Shown here: positions 1 to 8,594 of the stretch, in pieces | Layout: each line of letters begins with the position of its first letter | How positions within the stretch are numbered: the stretch's first letter is position 1 | DNA from: Schlesneria sp. | Lineage (GTDB): Bacteria > Planctomycetota > Planctomycetia > Planctomycetales > Planctomycetaceae | NCBI GenBank assembly: GCA_028291515.1 | Contig: JAQGHU010000088.1 | Span: forward strand, 1 to 64,000 | Direction of reading: 5' to 3' | DNA: 64,000 bases | Position numbers and translations under genes: made by a program | Notes under the pieces: model-generated | The model's input: the letters and a program-made list of their open reading frames with translations, nothing else | What the model was told of the DNA's origin: nothing | Databases searched by the model: none

Positions 1-43
1 CCGCAGACAACTCCACCTTGAGCTTCTTCGTCAGGTCCGGCAT
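1..43 (-). CDS. 5' end of a leftward gene cut by the window edge
   Basis: Only the first 14 codons are present, reading MPDLTKKLKVELSA. The start ATG (41-43) is preceded by a strong Shine-Dalgarno sequence, GAGGAGG, ending about 5 bases upstream, which is why I call a gene from so little sequence. The product cannot be recognised from this fragment; it begins hydrophilic and Lys-rich, with no signal peptide. It points out of the window. Confidence 0.5.
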   Translation of the reverse strand, partial: MPDLTKKLKVELSA

Positions 44-180
44 CCTTGCCTCCTCACCAATTCACTCGCTGAACCGCCCCAGCAAAGTCTATTCGAACCT
101 GACATCGGACGATAGATCGACCACTACTTGACTGACATGGCCAATGTTGTTACCAAATTATTACCAACTCAAAGACATGA

Positions 181-330
181 CGCTGACATTTTGCCGAGCT
201 TGGTGTGATGGAGTGTGAGCAATCGCTGCTTGAATTCGCCGTAGTTTCTGTATTCGTAGGCACTCGCTGGAGTGCGCCGATCTTGTTGTTGATTTCTTTC
301 AGTGAGCCGTGGACGCTCTCCAGAACCGCT
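181..330 (-). pseudogene. Remnant of an ISL3-type transposase C-terminus
   Basis: On the minus strand one frame reads SLKEINNKIGALQR (around 260-305), and the next frame continues with AYEYRNYGEFKQRLLTLHHTK (205-265, quoted here without its last residues as AYEYRNYGEFKQRLL). Joined across a one-base shift these match the order I know from the end of ISL3/IS204-family transposases (EGINNKIK..KR.AYG(F/Y)R....FK.R). The catalytic part is absent and no terminal inverted repeats were seen. The frame change and loss of the N-terminal region mark it as dead. The rest of 44-640 shows nothing else I can support. Confidence 0.5.
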
Positions 331-648
331 AATGATAATCATGCCGATGGACTCGGCGGCAGCCGCAAGGTCGACACTCCAGCGATTCACGCGGCACCGA
401 CATCCTCACCAACAATCGCGTCGAAAAAAACCGATTGCCGCCACCTGGAGTTGGCGGATGAGATAGATGCCAAAGTAATCAGGCAGTAGCCGTCCATTCT
501 GTGACAGGTATTCTGGATGAAAACCTGAGAAACAAGGCGTTTCTAGAATACGTCGTTGCAATTGCTCCCCAAACACTGACTCAAAATCACCTTGTTTTTG
601 ATGGTTTCGTCACAGAATGAACGACTACATCAGGCATTACAATATATC

Positions 649-1065
649 CTATTGCTCCTGGCATCCGACAGAAACAAGCTTCCCATCTGCAGTGCTGTTA
701 ATTGGCTTCCCATCCGAACCGATTGTAGGGCTGCCTGCGACACACGAATTGTGGAATGGATCATTTGGCAGTGCTGGACCGTCAGTGCAATTGAATGTCT
801 CGGTACATATAACACCATCCTGCGATGCGCAGTACTCACTTGCCGTACCAGCAACGCATTCTTGAGCATAGCTTCTTTGCGTGACCGTATTCCCTGCGCA
901 ATTACCGTTCACATTATTAGCTGGATTGCACCCTCTGCCCGCGCCACACAATGCGAATCCATTCGCTGTCTGCCCATTACAAGGGGGGCGGTCGTCCGAC
1001 CTAACCATCAAACACATATTCAGTGCAACAACACACCATGCTGCAGTATGAATGCATTTCCACAT
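649..1065 (-). CDS. Small Cys-rich secreted protein
   Basis: A 138-residue protein with an N-terminal hydrophobic stretch (about residues 5-22) followed by a charged DDRPP segment, as in a cleavable Sec signal peptide. The mature part holds about ten Cys residues spread through short Gly/Asn/Thr-rich runs (for example CNGQTANGFALCGAGRGC), suggesting a disulphide-stabilised extracellular or envelope protein. No known family is recognised. It is the last gene of a leftward set (glycosyltransferase, DUF1573 protein, anchored secreted protein) and lies 54 bases after the preceding gene. Small Cys-rich secreted proteins are frequent in planctomycetes, where Cys-rich proteins are reported in the envelope; a role here is inference. 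Confidence 0.65.
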   Translation of the reverse strand: MWKCIHTAAWCVVALNMCLMVRSDDRPPCNGQTANGFALCGAGRGCNPANNVNGNCAGNTVTQRSYAQECVAGTASEYCASQDGVICTETFNCTDGPALPNDPFHNSCVAGSPTIGSDGKPINSTADGKLVSVGCQEQ

Positions 1066-1119
1066 GATTCAGCCATATCCTTTCTTATAGACATTAAATA
1101 CAGTAACGGCACATCGCCG

Positions 1120-2229
1120 TCACTTCGAACGACGCTGCATCCACATACGAATAACCAACACCATCGCAACCGCGACTGCGATTACGCAATTGACTATAAG
1201 CACAAGCTTGAATCTATCTGCCTTTGGTAAATCAGTACTATGCTGCTGGTTCGTTAGTGCATTGGAATTGTCACGCGGCAAGTAAACTCCTTTATTACCC
1301 GGATCAACGACATCGGCTCCTGTCGCCTGCTTGACTATACCATCACGCCACACCATTGCCTTGACATCTTCTGATATAATTCGCCGTCCATCCGAAAGCC
1401 CTAGCGCTTCTATCGTAAAATCCTTGTCAGATAAATCTGGATTTCGCTGAAACGTAATCGTTAGGTCTTCCTCAAATACAATCGCGTTATTTTCAAGGCG
1501 TTTATAGCTAATCTTCGATGGGTACCACGACTGCTCATCTCCCGGCACCCGCGTGTACTGTGTCTCAACGCTTTCAAAAGTGTCTGCAGGTGATTTAACT
1601 GACGCACGAGTAACACCATAATCAAGTGCAGGTGCCGCGGTAACAGTAAACAATCTCTTTCCTATCGAGTATTGCATCGTGATCGATTCGTCATCGTCCA
1701 AAGAAAGTGAACCACCTTCTCCTGCTAACATTCGAGACAACGTCAGATCTAGACTAGATCGCTGCAATTCCAGCAACGTCCTGCATTCGATTCCCAGAAG
1801 CAACGGATCAAAAACAAATCTTCCGTAGTTTTCCGCCCCATTTATTGTGCCATAATTGGCGTGCGGCGCCCACTCGCCTGGATCAAGAAACACCTGATCC
1901 CCTTTTACCAATGTCTTCGCAGTCCACGTCGACTGCGGATGCTGCCAATGCATAGCAAATCGCCGATAGCCTTTCTCTGACAGCAAAGCAACTTCATATC
2001 GGCGCGTGGCAACTCCGTATTGTAAATAATTTGGAGTGACAACCGGACATACGGCATCTATCATAAACGTGCCCGCCGCTAGTTTGTCGCGACTTGCGCG
2101 TATGGCTCCCACGAATTCGGAAACAGTATTTACTGGCGATCTGTCAGCACCGTAAAGCCAGGGTGATGGCAAAAACATCAATGCGCCCGCGATCGCGCAA
2201 TAGCGTAGCAACGCGTATAGCCTATGCAT
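1120..2229 (-). CDS. Secreted protein with C-terminal membrane anchor, unknown function
   Basis: A 369-residue protein. Residues 1-27 form a signal peptide ending near LYGA, and a second hydrophobic helix near the C-terminus (VLIVNCVIAVAVAMVLVI) is followed by the positive tail WMQRRSK, so the bulk of the chain is predicted outside the cytoplasm and tethered at its C-terminus. The middle looks beta-rich, with YEVALL, RRFAMHW and TVTAAP strands, similar in feel to planctomycete outer-membrane or LolA-like lipid-handling proteins, but I cannot assign a family. It starts 39 bases after the DUF1573 gene and is probably cotranscribed with it. Confidence 0.7.
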   Translation of the reverse strand: MHRLYALLRYCAIAGALMFLPSPWLYGADRSPVNTVSEFVGAIRASRDKLAAGTFMIDAVCPVVTPNYLQYGVATRRYEVALLSEKGYRRFAMHWQHPQSTWTAKTLVKGDQVFLDPGEWAPHANYGTINGAENYGRFVFDPLLLGIECRTLLELQRSSLDLTLSRMLAGEGGSLSLDDDESITMQYSIGKRLFTVTAAPALDYGVTRASVKSPADTFESVETQYTRVPGDEQSWYPSKISYKRLENNAIVFEEDLTITFQRNPDLSDKDFTIEALGLSDGRRIISEDVKAMVWRDGIVKQATGADVVDPGNKGVYLPRDNSNALTNQQHSTDLPKADRFKLVLIVNCVIAVAVAMVLVIRMWMQRRSK

Positions 2230-2268
2230 TCGAGTAATCCTAGAGTTAGGCGTGCAATCTAGCTGTGA

Positions 2269-2685
2269 CTAGGGGCGCACATCGCCAATGATATCAACAT
2301 CTAGCAGTCGACGAATCTCGCTGCGAGGAATGGCCCGGTAATTTAATTGTATACTACGATGGATGCGTTGCGCCGCCTCGGGCACTGCAACCTCTAGTGA
2401 AATACGCACTCGTTCGCGCGGCCGAAGCACATGAGCTTTGCCGTCCAAAACAACACAGCCGCACGAGGATGTCGGTTCGATCACGAGATCATATGTGCCG
2501 ACATTGCGCACCTCAACAATGCACTTGGCAGCTCTATCACCAACGTAGACAACACCCAAGTCAATCACTTTCGGAGCCACCTCAATAGCCGCACTCTCGA
2601 TCCGCTCACCAGCGAGGAGATGCGTCAAGAGGATCGCCGCAGATACCGAGACCCATGCGGCAACTAAACAATACAGAACTCGCAT
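2269..2685 (-). CDS. DUF1573 domain protein, exported
   Basis: A 138-residue protein with an N-terminal signal/anchor (residues 3-25) and one DUF1573 domain: the pattern IDLGVVYVGD..A.CIVEVRNVGTYDLVIEPTSSCGC is the hallmark, including the Ser-Cys-Gly-Cys turn. DUF1573 is an Ig-like beta-sandwich of the ASH/MSP type, found in exported proteins of Bacteroidota and Planctomycetota; its biochemical role is unknown. The gene begins only 3 bases after the stop of the glycosyltransferase gene, so the two are almost certainly in one transcript. This pairing of DUF1573 with a membrane glycosyltransferase suggests an envelope role. Confidence 0.85.
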   Translation of the reverse strand: MRVLYCLVAAWVSVSAAILLTHLLAGERIESAAIEVAPKVIDLGVVYVGDRAAKCIVEVRNVGTYDLVIEPTSSCGCVVLDGKAHVLRPRERVRISLEVAVPEAAQRIHRSIQLNYRAIPRSEIRRLLDVDIIGDVRP

Positions 2686-2688
2686 AAT

Positions 2689-4686
2689 TCACCGCTTAAC
2701 CGCAAAACGAGACGATTGTACAACTGCGTATGTAGATGCACCCACCCGCTCAAAACGTATGCCGGAGTGATTTACGGCATCATGCAAATCAGATGCGTTA
2801 AGTTTGTGATACCCAGAAGGATGAGCCACAGGCCATGAATTGCCGATAAGGAGCGACTCGCTGAAAACTAGTACTCCATCATGCGGAATATACAATAATT
2901 TGCCGTCGGCACCGGCTTCAGGAAAGCTAGCCATTGGCGTAATATCAAATGCATTATACCGAGTCTGACATAGTAAGTTAATTCGTCGATACTCGGGATG
3001 ATTTGACGCCCACACGGCAACATCTATAAGGTCTTGACCCCAGTCAAAGCTGCTTCCGAGTATATGCCTATTCCCTGCGTGCCTTCCAACAAAAGAGTTG
3101 AAATATGCAAGATGGTGCGGATACGTTACAAGAGTGCTCGCTACAGATAAGCCAACTAGTGAGTTGGTGAGCAGAATACCAAAAGGCAACTGACGGGGAA
3201 CTAGAACAGCAGCTTGGCCGAGAAAGACCATCGCCATGCCTAGCGACGGAAAGACGTATCGCAGATGAATGTTAAATGCAGTCTGTGAGCTTGCTACTAC
3301 AATCAGCGTGATAGCAGGAACGAGCAGGATCAACTCATCGTTAACAGAGGCGGTCAAGGAAGTTGTCGTTTGGCGGGCCAGCACTATCAATGCGAGTAAA
3401 ATCCATGTAGCGCAGGGCACCTTAATCAGAAGACCATAAATATAGTAGTACCACCATCCGCCATTTTTCCATTCACCTCGCAGATATGAAGGTTCACCAT
3501 AATGTTCAAGATCCTTGTTCTGACTGTCGATGCCAAGTATATACTGCTTTGGAAGCGGGATGCAGAGATCAGCAAGACATGTGCTACGGAATCGATTACC
3601 TTCCATACCAGAAACGCCATTTCCGGTAAACGTCTTGCTAACGAATTGAAAGTCTTTTAACGGCGTTCCAAAGCCGTCAAAAAGGTAGCATAGATTGATA
3701 ATATAGATCGCAATAAGCAGTATTCCCGCGAGCTGAAAAAAAGATGAATGAGAATGCCCCAGGAAACATTGCGAGGGCACAACACCTGTTTTGACTAGAG
3801 CGGAACGAGGAGGGGCCGTCGAAACGCGGGGCGTAGATTCTGGCGAATCAATACTGTCAGACTGCCGATCAGTGATAGTCGGCGATTCCATCCAACGCCA
3901 GAGCCCCCAGAGGAGTGGCCATAACCCGAATAATATCAGCCAGCTTGTTTTGGAGAGTTCGGCTATCCCAAGGGAAGCACCGGCTAAGATAGCACGAACC
4001 CAAGTTGGTTGCTTCAGCCAACGCCAAAATGTGTAGCCCGCCAGGATGCCGAATGCGGTGCATGCCCCATCCGGCGTGATTAATTCCCCGTGAGCGAGCA
4101 AATTCGGCTCGAAGATGTAGAGAACGAGAGTCATGAACCCAGCAGCGACGCTCCGATAAAGCTCCATCGCCCAGCAGTAAGCGAAATACGCCCCAATCAG
4201 ATTGAACGGAATGCAGGCCCAGCGGGCGTAGTAGAAGAGAGAAATCGAGGCCGGACCGTTGGCTTCGATAAAGTCTTCGCCGACGGGAAACTCCGCGCGC
4301 GAGCCGGGGCCATCGTAAAATCGGGACCAATCGGTTTTGCAGTCGACGGCGAGAACCGGCAATGCGGCGACCATCCGCACGAGCGGTGGATTAACGCGAT
4401 AAAGCTCAAAACGCCCGAACTGCCAATGGCTGATGCCGCTCGCGAGAAACGCCGGCTCCAAATGCGTCGGACTATGCCGCGTCGCCGAATAAGCCAAAAG
4501 ACCCGCTTGAGTCGTGAGCAACACGCAAACCGCGATTTTTCGCAGACGGTCCCCAGGCCAAGTGGAAACAGACTGAGCAATCGCATTACCGATGGATGCG
4601 AGAGACGACCAGATCGGTAATCGCACCGTAGTTGAGATGGATTCGCCACCGCTAAACTGGATTGTCTTGTATTTGCTGAAGCGCAA
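2689..4686 (-). CDS. Multi-pass PMT/ArnT-like (GT39-type) glycosyltransferase
   Basis: A 665-residue integral membrane protein with about ten hydrophobic segments. The first luminal loop holds HLEPAFLASG..HW..GRFELYRVNPPLVRM, the family landmark in which an acidic residue and the N-P-P-L-V-R turn follow the first membrane helix; the C-terminal third is a soluble domain with SSFDWGQD. Such enzymes move a sugar from a polyprenyl-phosphate donor to a protein or lipid on the outer face of the cytoplasmic membrane. The longest frame begins with a TTG at 4684-4686; a start further in, before the first membrane helix (residue about 50), is possible. It heads the leftward set 649-4686. A related but separate gene begins at 63468. 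Confidence 0.75.
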   Translation of the reverse strand: MRFSKYKTIQFSGGESISTTVRLPIWSSLASIGNAIAQSVSTWPGDRLRKIAVCVLLTTQAGLLAYSATRHSPTHLEPAFLASGISHWQFGRFELYRVNPPLVRMVAALPVLAVDCKTDWSRFYDGPGSRAEFPVGEDFIEANGPASISLFYYARWACIPFNLIGAYFAYCWAMELYRSVAAGFMTLVLYIFEPNLLAHGELITPDGACTAFGILAGYTFWRWLKQPTWVRAILAGASLGIAELSKTSWLILFGLWPLLWGLWRWMESPTITDRQSDSIDSPESTPRVSTAPPRSALVKTGVVPSQCFLGHSHSSFFQLAGILLIAIYIINLCYLFDGFGTPLKDFQFVSKTFTGNGVSGMEGNRFRSTCLADLCIPLPKQYILGIDSQNKDLEHYGEPSYLRGEWKNGGWWYYYIYGLLIKVPCATWILLALIVLARQTTTSLTASVNDELILLVPAITLIVVASSQTAFNIHLRYVFPSLGMAMVFLGQAAVLVPRQLPFGILLTNSLVGLSVASTLVTYPHHLAYFNSFVGRHAGNRHILGSSFDWGQDLIDVAVWASNHPEYRRINLLCQTRYNAFDITPMASFPEAGADGKLLYIPHDGVLVFSESLLIGNSWPVAHPSGYHKLNASDLHDAVNHSGIRFERVGASTYAVVQSSRFAVKR

Positions 4687-4885
4687 CTCAGGCGACTCAA
4701 GATTGTGATTAATTCGGTTTGATTTTGCAAGCCATCATTTCAACGCACTCCGCTGCAAGACCATTGAAGGCCACACGGCCAGCCAGAAGACACACTTGAC
4801 TGGTCTGTATGGATGGGGTCGAGTTTGAGATGGAACGCCATTTTATAAAGGAGCCGCGTCAGCCATGTCATCCCCATCGCTGGAT

Positions 4886-4906
4886 CTGCGACAGTTTTTG
4901 TCGCAG
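4886..4906. repeat. Perfect 8-bp hairpin
   Basis: CTGCGACA and TGTCGCAG pair perfectly around the 5-base loop GTTTT. It is not followed by a run of T in a sensible place for either neighbouring gene, so I do not call it a terminator. It lies 10 bases before the inverted repeat at 4917-4985 and may belong to the same repetitive unit. Confidence 0.6.
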
Positions 4907-4916
4907 CGGCGGAAAA

Positions 4917-4985
4917 GGTGACAGGTCCATTATCGGCTACCTGAGCCTGCGGCCTTTTCTCTCTGCCTAATAATGGACTGTCTCC
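4917..4985. repeat. REPIN-like imperfect inverted repeat
   Basis: Left arm GGTGACAGGTCCATTAT (4917-4933) pairs with right arm ATAATGGACTGTCTCC (4970-4985): 15 of 16 pairs with one bulged G and one mismatch, enclosing 36 bases. The size and the spaced, oppositely facing arms resemble REPIN-type elements that RAYT (REP-associated Y1 transposase) proteins mobilise. No RAYT gene is seen in the window, so the class is inference. Confidence 0.45.
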
Positions 4986-5284
4986 TTCTCATTCCCCCGG
5001 TTTAGCGAATTGTCGGGTGTCGATCATTCCGTCGAATGTCACCGACGGCATGCGAGTCGCCAAGCAAGTTGTCCATTTCGCTTTCGGCTCGTCGAAAAAC
5101 TTCGCACAAAATGGCCTAATTCGCTCATTTCACGGATTGGCGCGCGCACCGGATTGTGGCACAAGAGTCGTACAATCTGGGTGCCAGTTAGCACTCATCG
5201 CTTGAGGCGTGTCCAACGCAGAATCACCTGCGCCTGAAGCCCGCGCGGCGGGATTGTTCTTTCACAATCGGATGCGAATCAGCG

Positions 5285-5609
5285 ACTGCGAAACCCTCGG
5301 CAGACGAGGCGATTGTGTCACGCGACCGGTTTTTCGGGTGGCACTGGCGGCGGCTTTGAGCTGCCAGTGTCTTCCTGACGATAGAGGTGCTCCCGTAAGG
5401 TCGAAAGAGCCCCTGAGTCAGACCGCCCGGCGATCGCGAACCATTCTCACGGCTGGTAATGGCACCAGCCCGGCCAGCCATTACACTCTCAGTAGAATGA
5501 GCGGAGGTTGTGTCAGGCCGCCGGAGCGGAGGTTGTGTCACGCGACCCGGAGCGGAGGTTGTGTCACGCGGCACAGTGTAGAAATTCTACGCTATTACTG
5601 CGAAACCCT
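5285..5609. repeat. Cluster of short direct repeats
   Basis: GAGCGGAGGTTGTGTCA occurs three times at 25- and 26-base steps (5499-5515, 5524-5540, 5550-5566), the last two followed by CGCG. A related TTGTGTCACGCGACC stands alone at 5313-5327. The cluster is framed by two copies of ACTGCGAAACCCT (5285-5297 and 5597-5609). No direct coding role is likely. Confidence 0.7.
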
Positions 5610-5805
5610 ACACTCTACTTCCTGTTCCGTCGCTTGGCCCTCAGCCCTCGCCCCTTAGCCAATCAGCTTCGACGGCGTGTTCCGAAGACTGCACACGCCC
5701 TACGTATGCCATTCAATCTCCGTCGCGATGGCGATACGAACGCAGACGGCCTAGAATGCCGATCTCGGACACATTCTCATTGACTCTGATGCGATACGGG
5801 ACTGA

Positions 5806-7281
5806 ATGACCACCGCGCTGGCCGAATCTTCGTTGTCATCTGCTCGATCTCAGTCGATGCTCGACCGATTGCGCGCGATTGTGGGCAAGGACGGGATCTT
5901 GGCCGATCGTGAGGACCTGCTGGTCTACGAATGCGACGGCTATGTCGTCGAAAAAAAATGTCCCGACATCGTCGTTTTTCCGACTTCGACCGAGCAGGTT
6001 GTCGAAGTCGTCAAGCTGTGCAATGAATATCAGATTCCGTTCGTTCCGCGCGGCGCCGGGACCAGTCTGGCTGGGGGATGCTTGCCCATCGGGGGCGGTT
6101 TGATGATCGCCCTGACGCGCATGAAACGCATCCTCGAAATCAATCTGCGCGACCGATATGCGATCGTCGAACCAGGGTTGGTCAACGTCCATCTGACTCA
6201 GGCTTTGAAAGGGACGGGATACCACTATGCTCCGGACCCATCGAGCCAGGGGGCCTGCACGATCGGCGGCAATTTCGCGACGAACTCCGGCGGTCCGCAT
6301 ACGCTGAAATACGGCGTCACCGTCAATCACGTCATGGGGGCCGAGGTTGTCCTTCCCGATGGCAGCATCGCCCAACTGGGTGGGACTGTCGAGGACGTGC
6401 CGGGCTATGATCTGACGGGGCTCTTCGTCGGCAATGAAGGAACACTCGGCATCTGCACGAAGGTGATCGTCAAGCTGACTCGCGATCCCGCCGCCTATCG
6501 CACAATGCTGGGCGTCTTCGAAACGGTGACGGATGCAACACGAGCGATCAGCGAAATCATCGGAGCTGGCATCGTCCCCGCGGCGCTCGAAATGATGGAC
6601 CAGGGGATTGTCAGCGCCCTCGAACAGGCGTTCCACTTTGGCTTCCCCTTGGATGCGGGTGCTGTGCTGTTGATCGAAGTCGATGGATTGGAAGTCGCGG
6701 TCGACGATGAGGCCCAGAGGATCATCGCGCTCTGTAAGCAAACTGGGGCGCGAGAAGTGCGCCAGGCGAACACCCCGAAAGAGCGACAATTGCTGTGGAA
6801 ATGCCGCAAACAGGCGTTCGGTGCGATCGGGCGACTCAGTCCCAGCTATTGCACACAGGACGGGGTCGTCCCTCGCACGAAGTTGCCCGAGATCCTGGAA
6901 TTCATCACCGCGTGCGGTCTGCGACATGACTTGCGAATCGTCAACGTCTTTCACGCGGGTGACGGAAACATTCACCCGATCCTGCTGTTCGATGAACGCA
7001 ATGCCGAGCAAGTGGCTCGCGTGCTGCTGGCCAGCGACGAAATCCTGGGGAAATGCATTGAACTGGGTGGCAGCGTCACGGGAGAGCACGGCATCGGTGT
7101 CGAGAAGATCAGTTTCATGAACAAGCTCTTCTCGCCCGAAGACCTGGCCGTCATGAGTTTGATTCGCGACTGCTTTAATCCCAAGGGACTGTGCAGCCCC
7201 GGCAAGATGCTGCCAACGTCGGCTGGATGCGGCAATGAGCATGTCCCGAAGATCAAGCCGGGCCGACGCGCTGCCATGTAA
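5806..7281 (+). CDS. glcD: Glycolate oxidase subunit GlcD (FAD-linked)
   Basis: A 491-residue FAD-dependent 2-hydroxyacid oxidase or dehydrogenase of the PCMH/VAO fold, the usual length for GlcD. The FAD pyrophosphate loop is PRGAGTSLAGG (81-91), followed by TIGGNFATNSGGPHTLKYG (152-170). The C-terminal substrate domain carries NVFHAGDGNIHP (His near 383) and GEHGIGVEK (near 425). It oxidises glycolate (or D-lactate-like acids) to glyoxylate, normally as part of the membrane-associated GlcDEF complex that passes electrons on through the iron-sulphur subunit GlcF. The glcE frame follows closely. A 468-codon antisense open frame lies within it and is ignored as a codon-bias shadow. Confidence 0.92.
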   Translation: MTTALAESSLSSARSQSMLDRLRAIVGKDGILADREDLLVYECDGYVVEKKCPDIVVFPTSTEQVVEVVKLCNEYQIPFVPRGAGTSLAGGCLPIGGGLMIALTRMKRILEINLRDRYAIVEPGLVNVHLTQALKGTGYHYAPDPSSQGACTIGGNFATNSGGPHTLKYGVTVNHVMGAEVVLPDGSIAQLGGTVEDVPGYDLTGLFVGNEGTLGICTKVIVKLTRDPAAYRTMLGVFETVTDATRAISEIIGAGIVPAALEMMDQGIVSALEQAFHFGFPLDAGAVLLIEVDGLEVAVDDEAQRIIALCKQTGAREVRQANTPKERQLLWKCRKQAFGAIGRLSPSYCTQDGVVPRTKLPEILEFITACGLRHDLRIVNVFHAGDGNIHPILLFDERNAEQVARVLLASDEILGKCIELGGSVTGEHGIGVEKISFMNKLFSPEDLAVMSLIRDCFNPKGLCSPGKMLPTSAGCGNEHVPKIKPGRRAAM

Positions 7282-7342
7282 CGGCCATTCGTTCCAATCG
7301 TTTCTTCAATTGAAGCAGATCGCAAGTCGAAGGAATTACGGG

Positions 7343-8578
7343 TTGAGTGCATTAGAATTTACCCCGGCGACTCAATTAGAGCTGTCGCGATATGTGGCCG
7401 AGAACGCACAAACTGAGCGCCGCACATTGTGTCCGGTCGGCGGTCGCACAGCGCTGCACTTTGGATTTTCGGCACCCGAACCCGGCGTGCTGGTCTCGAT
7501 GTCGCAACTGAACCGGCTGGTCGACTATCCCGCCCGCGATATGACGATCACCGTCGAAGCGGGAATGCGAATCATCGACCTGCAGCGAACGCTGGCCGAG
7601 CAACGTCAGCAACTGCCGATCGACATCGCTCAAGCCGAGCGAGCGACGGTCGGAGGAGCCCTCGCCACGAATACCAGCGGCCCGCGCCGATTCGGGCATG
7701 GCACGTTTCGCGACTATGTGATCGGAATCTCCGCCATCGATGCCGAGGGGCGGCTGTTCAAGGCTGGCGGTCGCGTCGTCAAGAACGTGGCCGGCTACGA
7801 TATCTGCAAATTGCTGGTCGGCTCGCGCGGGACGCTGGGAATCCTGACTCAGGTGACGCTCAAATTGCGCCCGCTCCCCGAGACCTCGGCGCAGCTCTGG
7901 ATGACAGTCGATTCCTTCACCGAGATCGAAGATCGCCTGCAGCGGTTGTTGACTTCACAGGTTCGTCCCAACGCCGTGGAGGTCTTGAACCCGGCCGCCG
8001 CCGCATTGATCGTCGCGTCGGCTCGTTGCGAACTGCCGACCAATGCGCCCGTGCTCTGTGTAGGGGTGGAAGGTTCTCGCCGTGAAGTGGACTGGCAGTT
8101 GGATGTGCTGACCCAGGAACTGACATCGATCGGCGTTCAGGAATGCCGACAGGTCCGCGATCACAATGCTGACCGGATCTGGGAATCGTTGACGGACTTC
8201 CAGACCTGTGCCGATGATCCGCTGACGTTTGAAGCGAATCTGCGACCGTCACAGTGCATGGCGTTTGCCGAACGAGCCACGCAGCTGGGAGTGGCGGTAC
8301 AGGTTCATGCGGGGAATGGATTGGTCATTGGTCAACTGCTGGATGAGGCCGCAACGATCGACCACTCCACGACAATCCTCAACGAACTGCGGCCGCTCGC
8401 CAGGTCACAAGGGGGCAACCTGGTCGTGCTGCATTGCGACGGAGAGTGGAAAGTTCGGATGCCGATGTGTGGCGACGCCGAACATTCCTGGCCGCTGATG
8501 AAGCAACTGAAGCGAAAGCTGGATCCACAAGGATTGCTGAATCCCGGCCGTTTCATGGACGGCGCGGCGACCGCGTGA
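7343..8578 (+). CDS. glcE: Glycolate oxidase FAD-binding subunit GlcE
   Basis: An FAD-binding protein of the same PCMH fold as GlcD but shorter and with weak C-terminal similarity. The motifs CPVGGRTALHFGF, ATVGGALATNTSGPRRFGHGTFRD and VGSRGTLGILTQVTLKLRPLP line the FAD site, and the C-terminus has the LLNPGRF ending seen in GlcE. An upstream ATG at 7235 would overlap glcD by 47 bases and add 36 non-family residues. I prefer the TTG at 7343, preceded by AAGGAA about 7 bases upstream and beginning just before the FAD domain (411 residues). No glcF follows: the next gene is on the other strand. Confidence 0.85.
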   Translation: MSALEFTPATQLELSRYVAENAQTERRTLCPVGGRTALHFGFSAPEPGVLVSMSQLNRLVDYPARDMTITVEAGMRIIDLQRTLAEQRQQLPIDIAQAERATVGGALATNTSGPRRFGHGTFRDYVIGISAIDAEGRLFKAGGRVVKNVAGYDICKLLVGSRGTLGILTQVTLKLRPLPETSAQLWMTVDSFTEIEDRLQRLLTSQVRPNAVEVLNPAAAALIVASARCELPTNAPVLCVGVEGSRREVDWQLDVLTQELTSIGVQECRQVRDHNADRIWESLTDFQTCADDPLTFEANLRPSQCMAFAERATQLGVAVQVHAGNGLVIGQLLDEAATIDHSTTILNELRPLARSQGGNLVVLHCDGEWKVRMPMCGDAEHSWPLMKQLKRKLDPQGLLNPGRFMDGAATA

Positions 8579-8594
8579 GATTGCGCTTGCAGCC

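Larger units (their letters stand above)
4687..5805. other. Gene-poor interval of about 1.1 kb
   Basis: No frame here has convincing protein character. The interval separates a leftward gene set from rightward glcD, so it should hold both promoters, but I could not pick out convincing boxes. What it does contain is a perfect hairpin (4886-4906), a long imperfect inverted repeat (4917-4985), a second inverted repeat GGCACTGGC/GCCAGTGTC (5340-5371) and a cluster of short direct repeats (5285-5609), each listed separately where strong enough. Confidence 0.6.

Noticed and set aside
592-1230. 212-codon plus-strand frame opposite the Cys-rich gene
   Set aside because: Composition rich in Cys/Ile/Thr without structure; opposite strand has a signal peptide and a coherent protein.
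5836-7242. 468-codon open frame antisense to glcD
   Set aside because: It mirrors glcD codon by codon, has no family motif or ribosome site, and Asp/Arg-rich composition typical of an antisense shadow in GC-rich genes.
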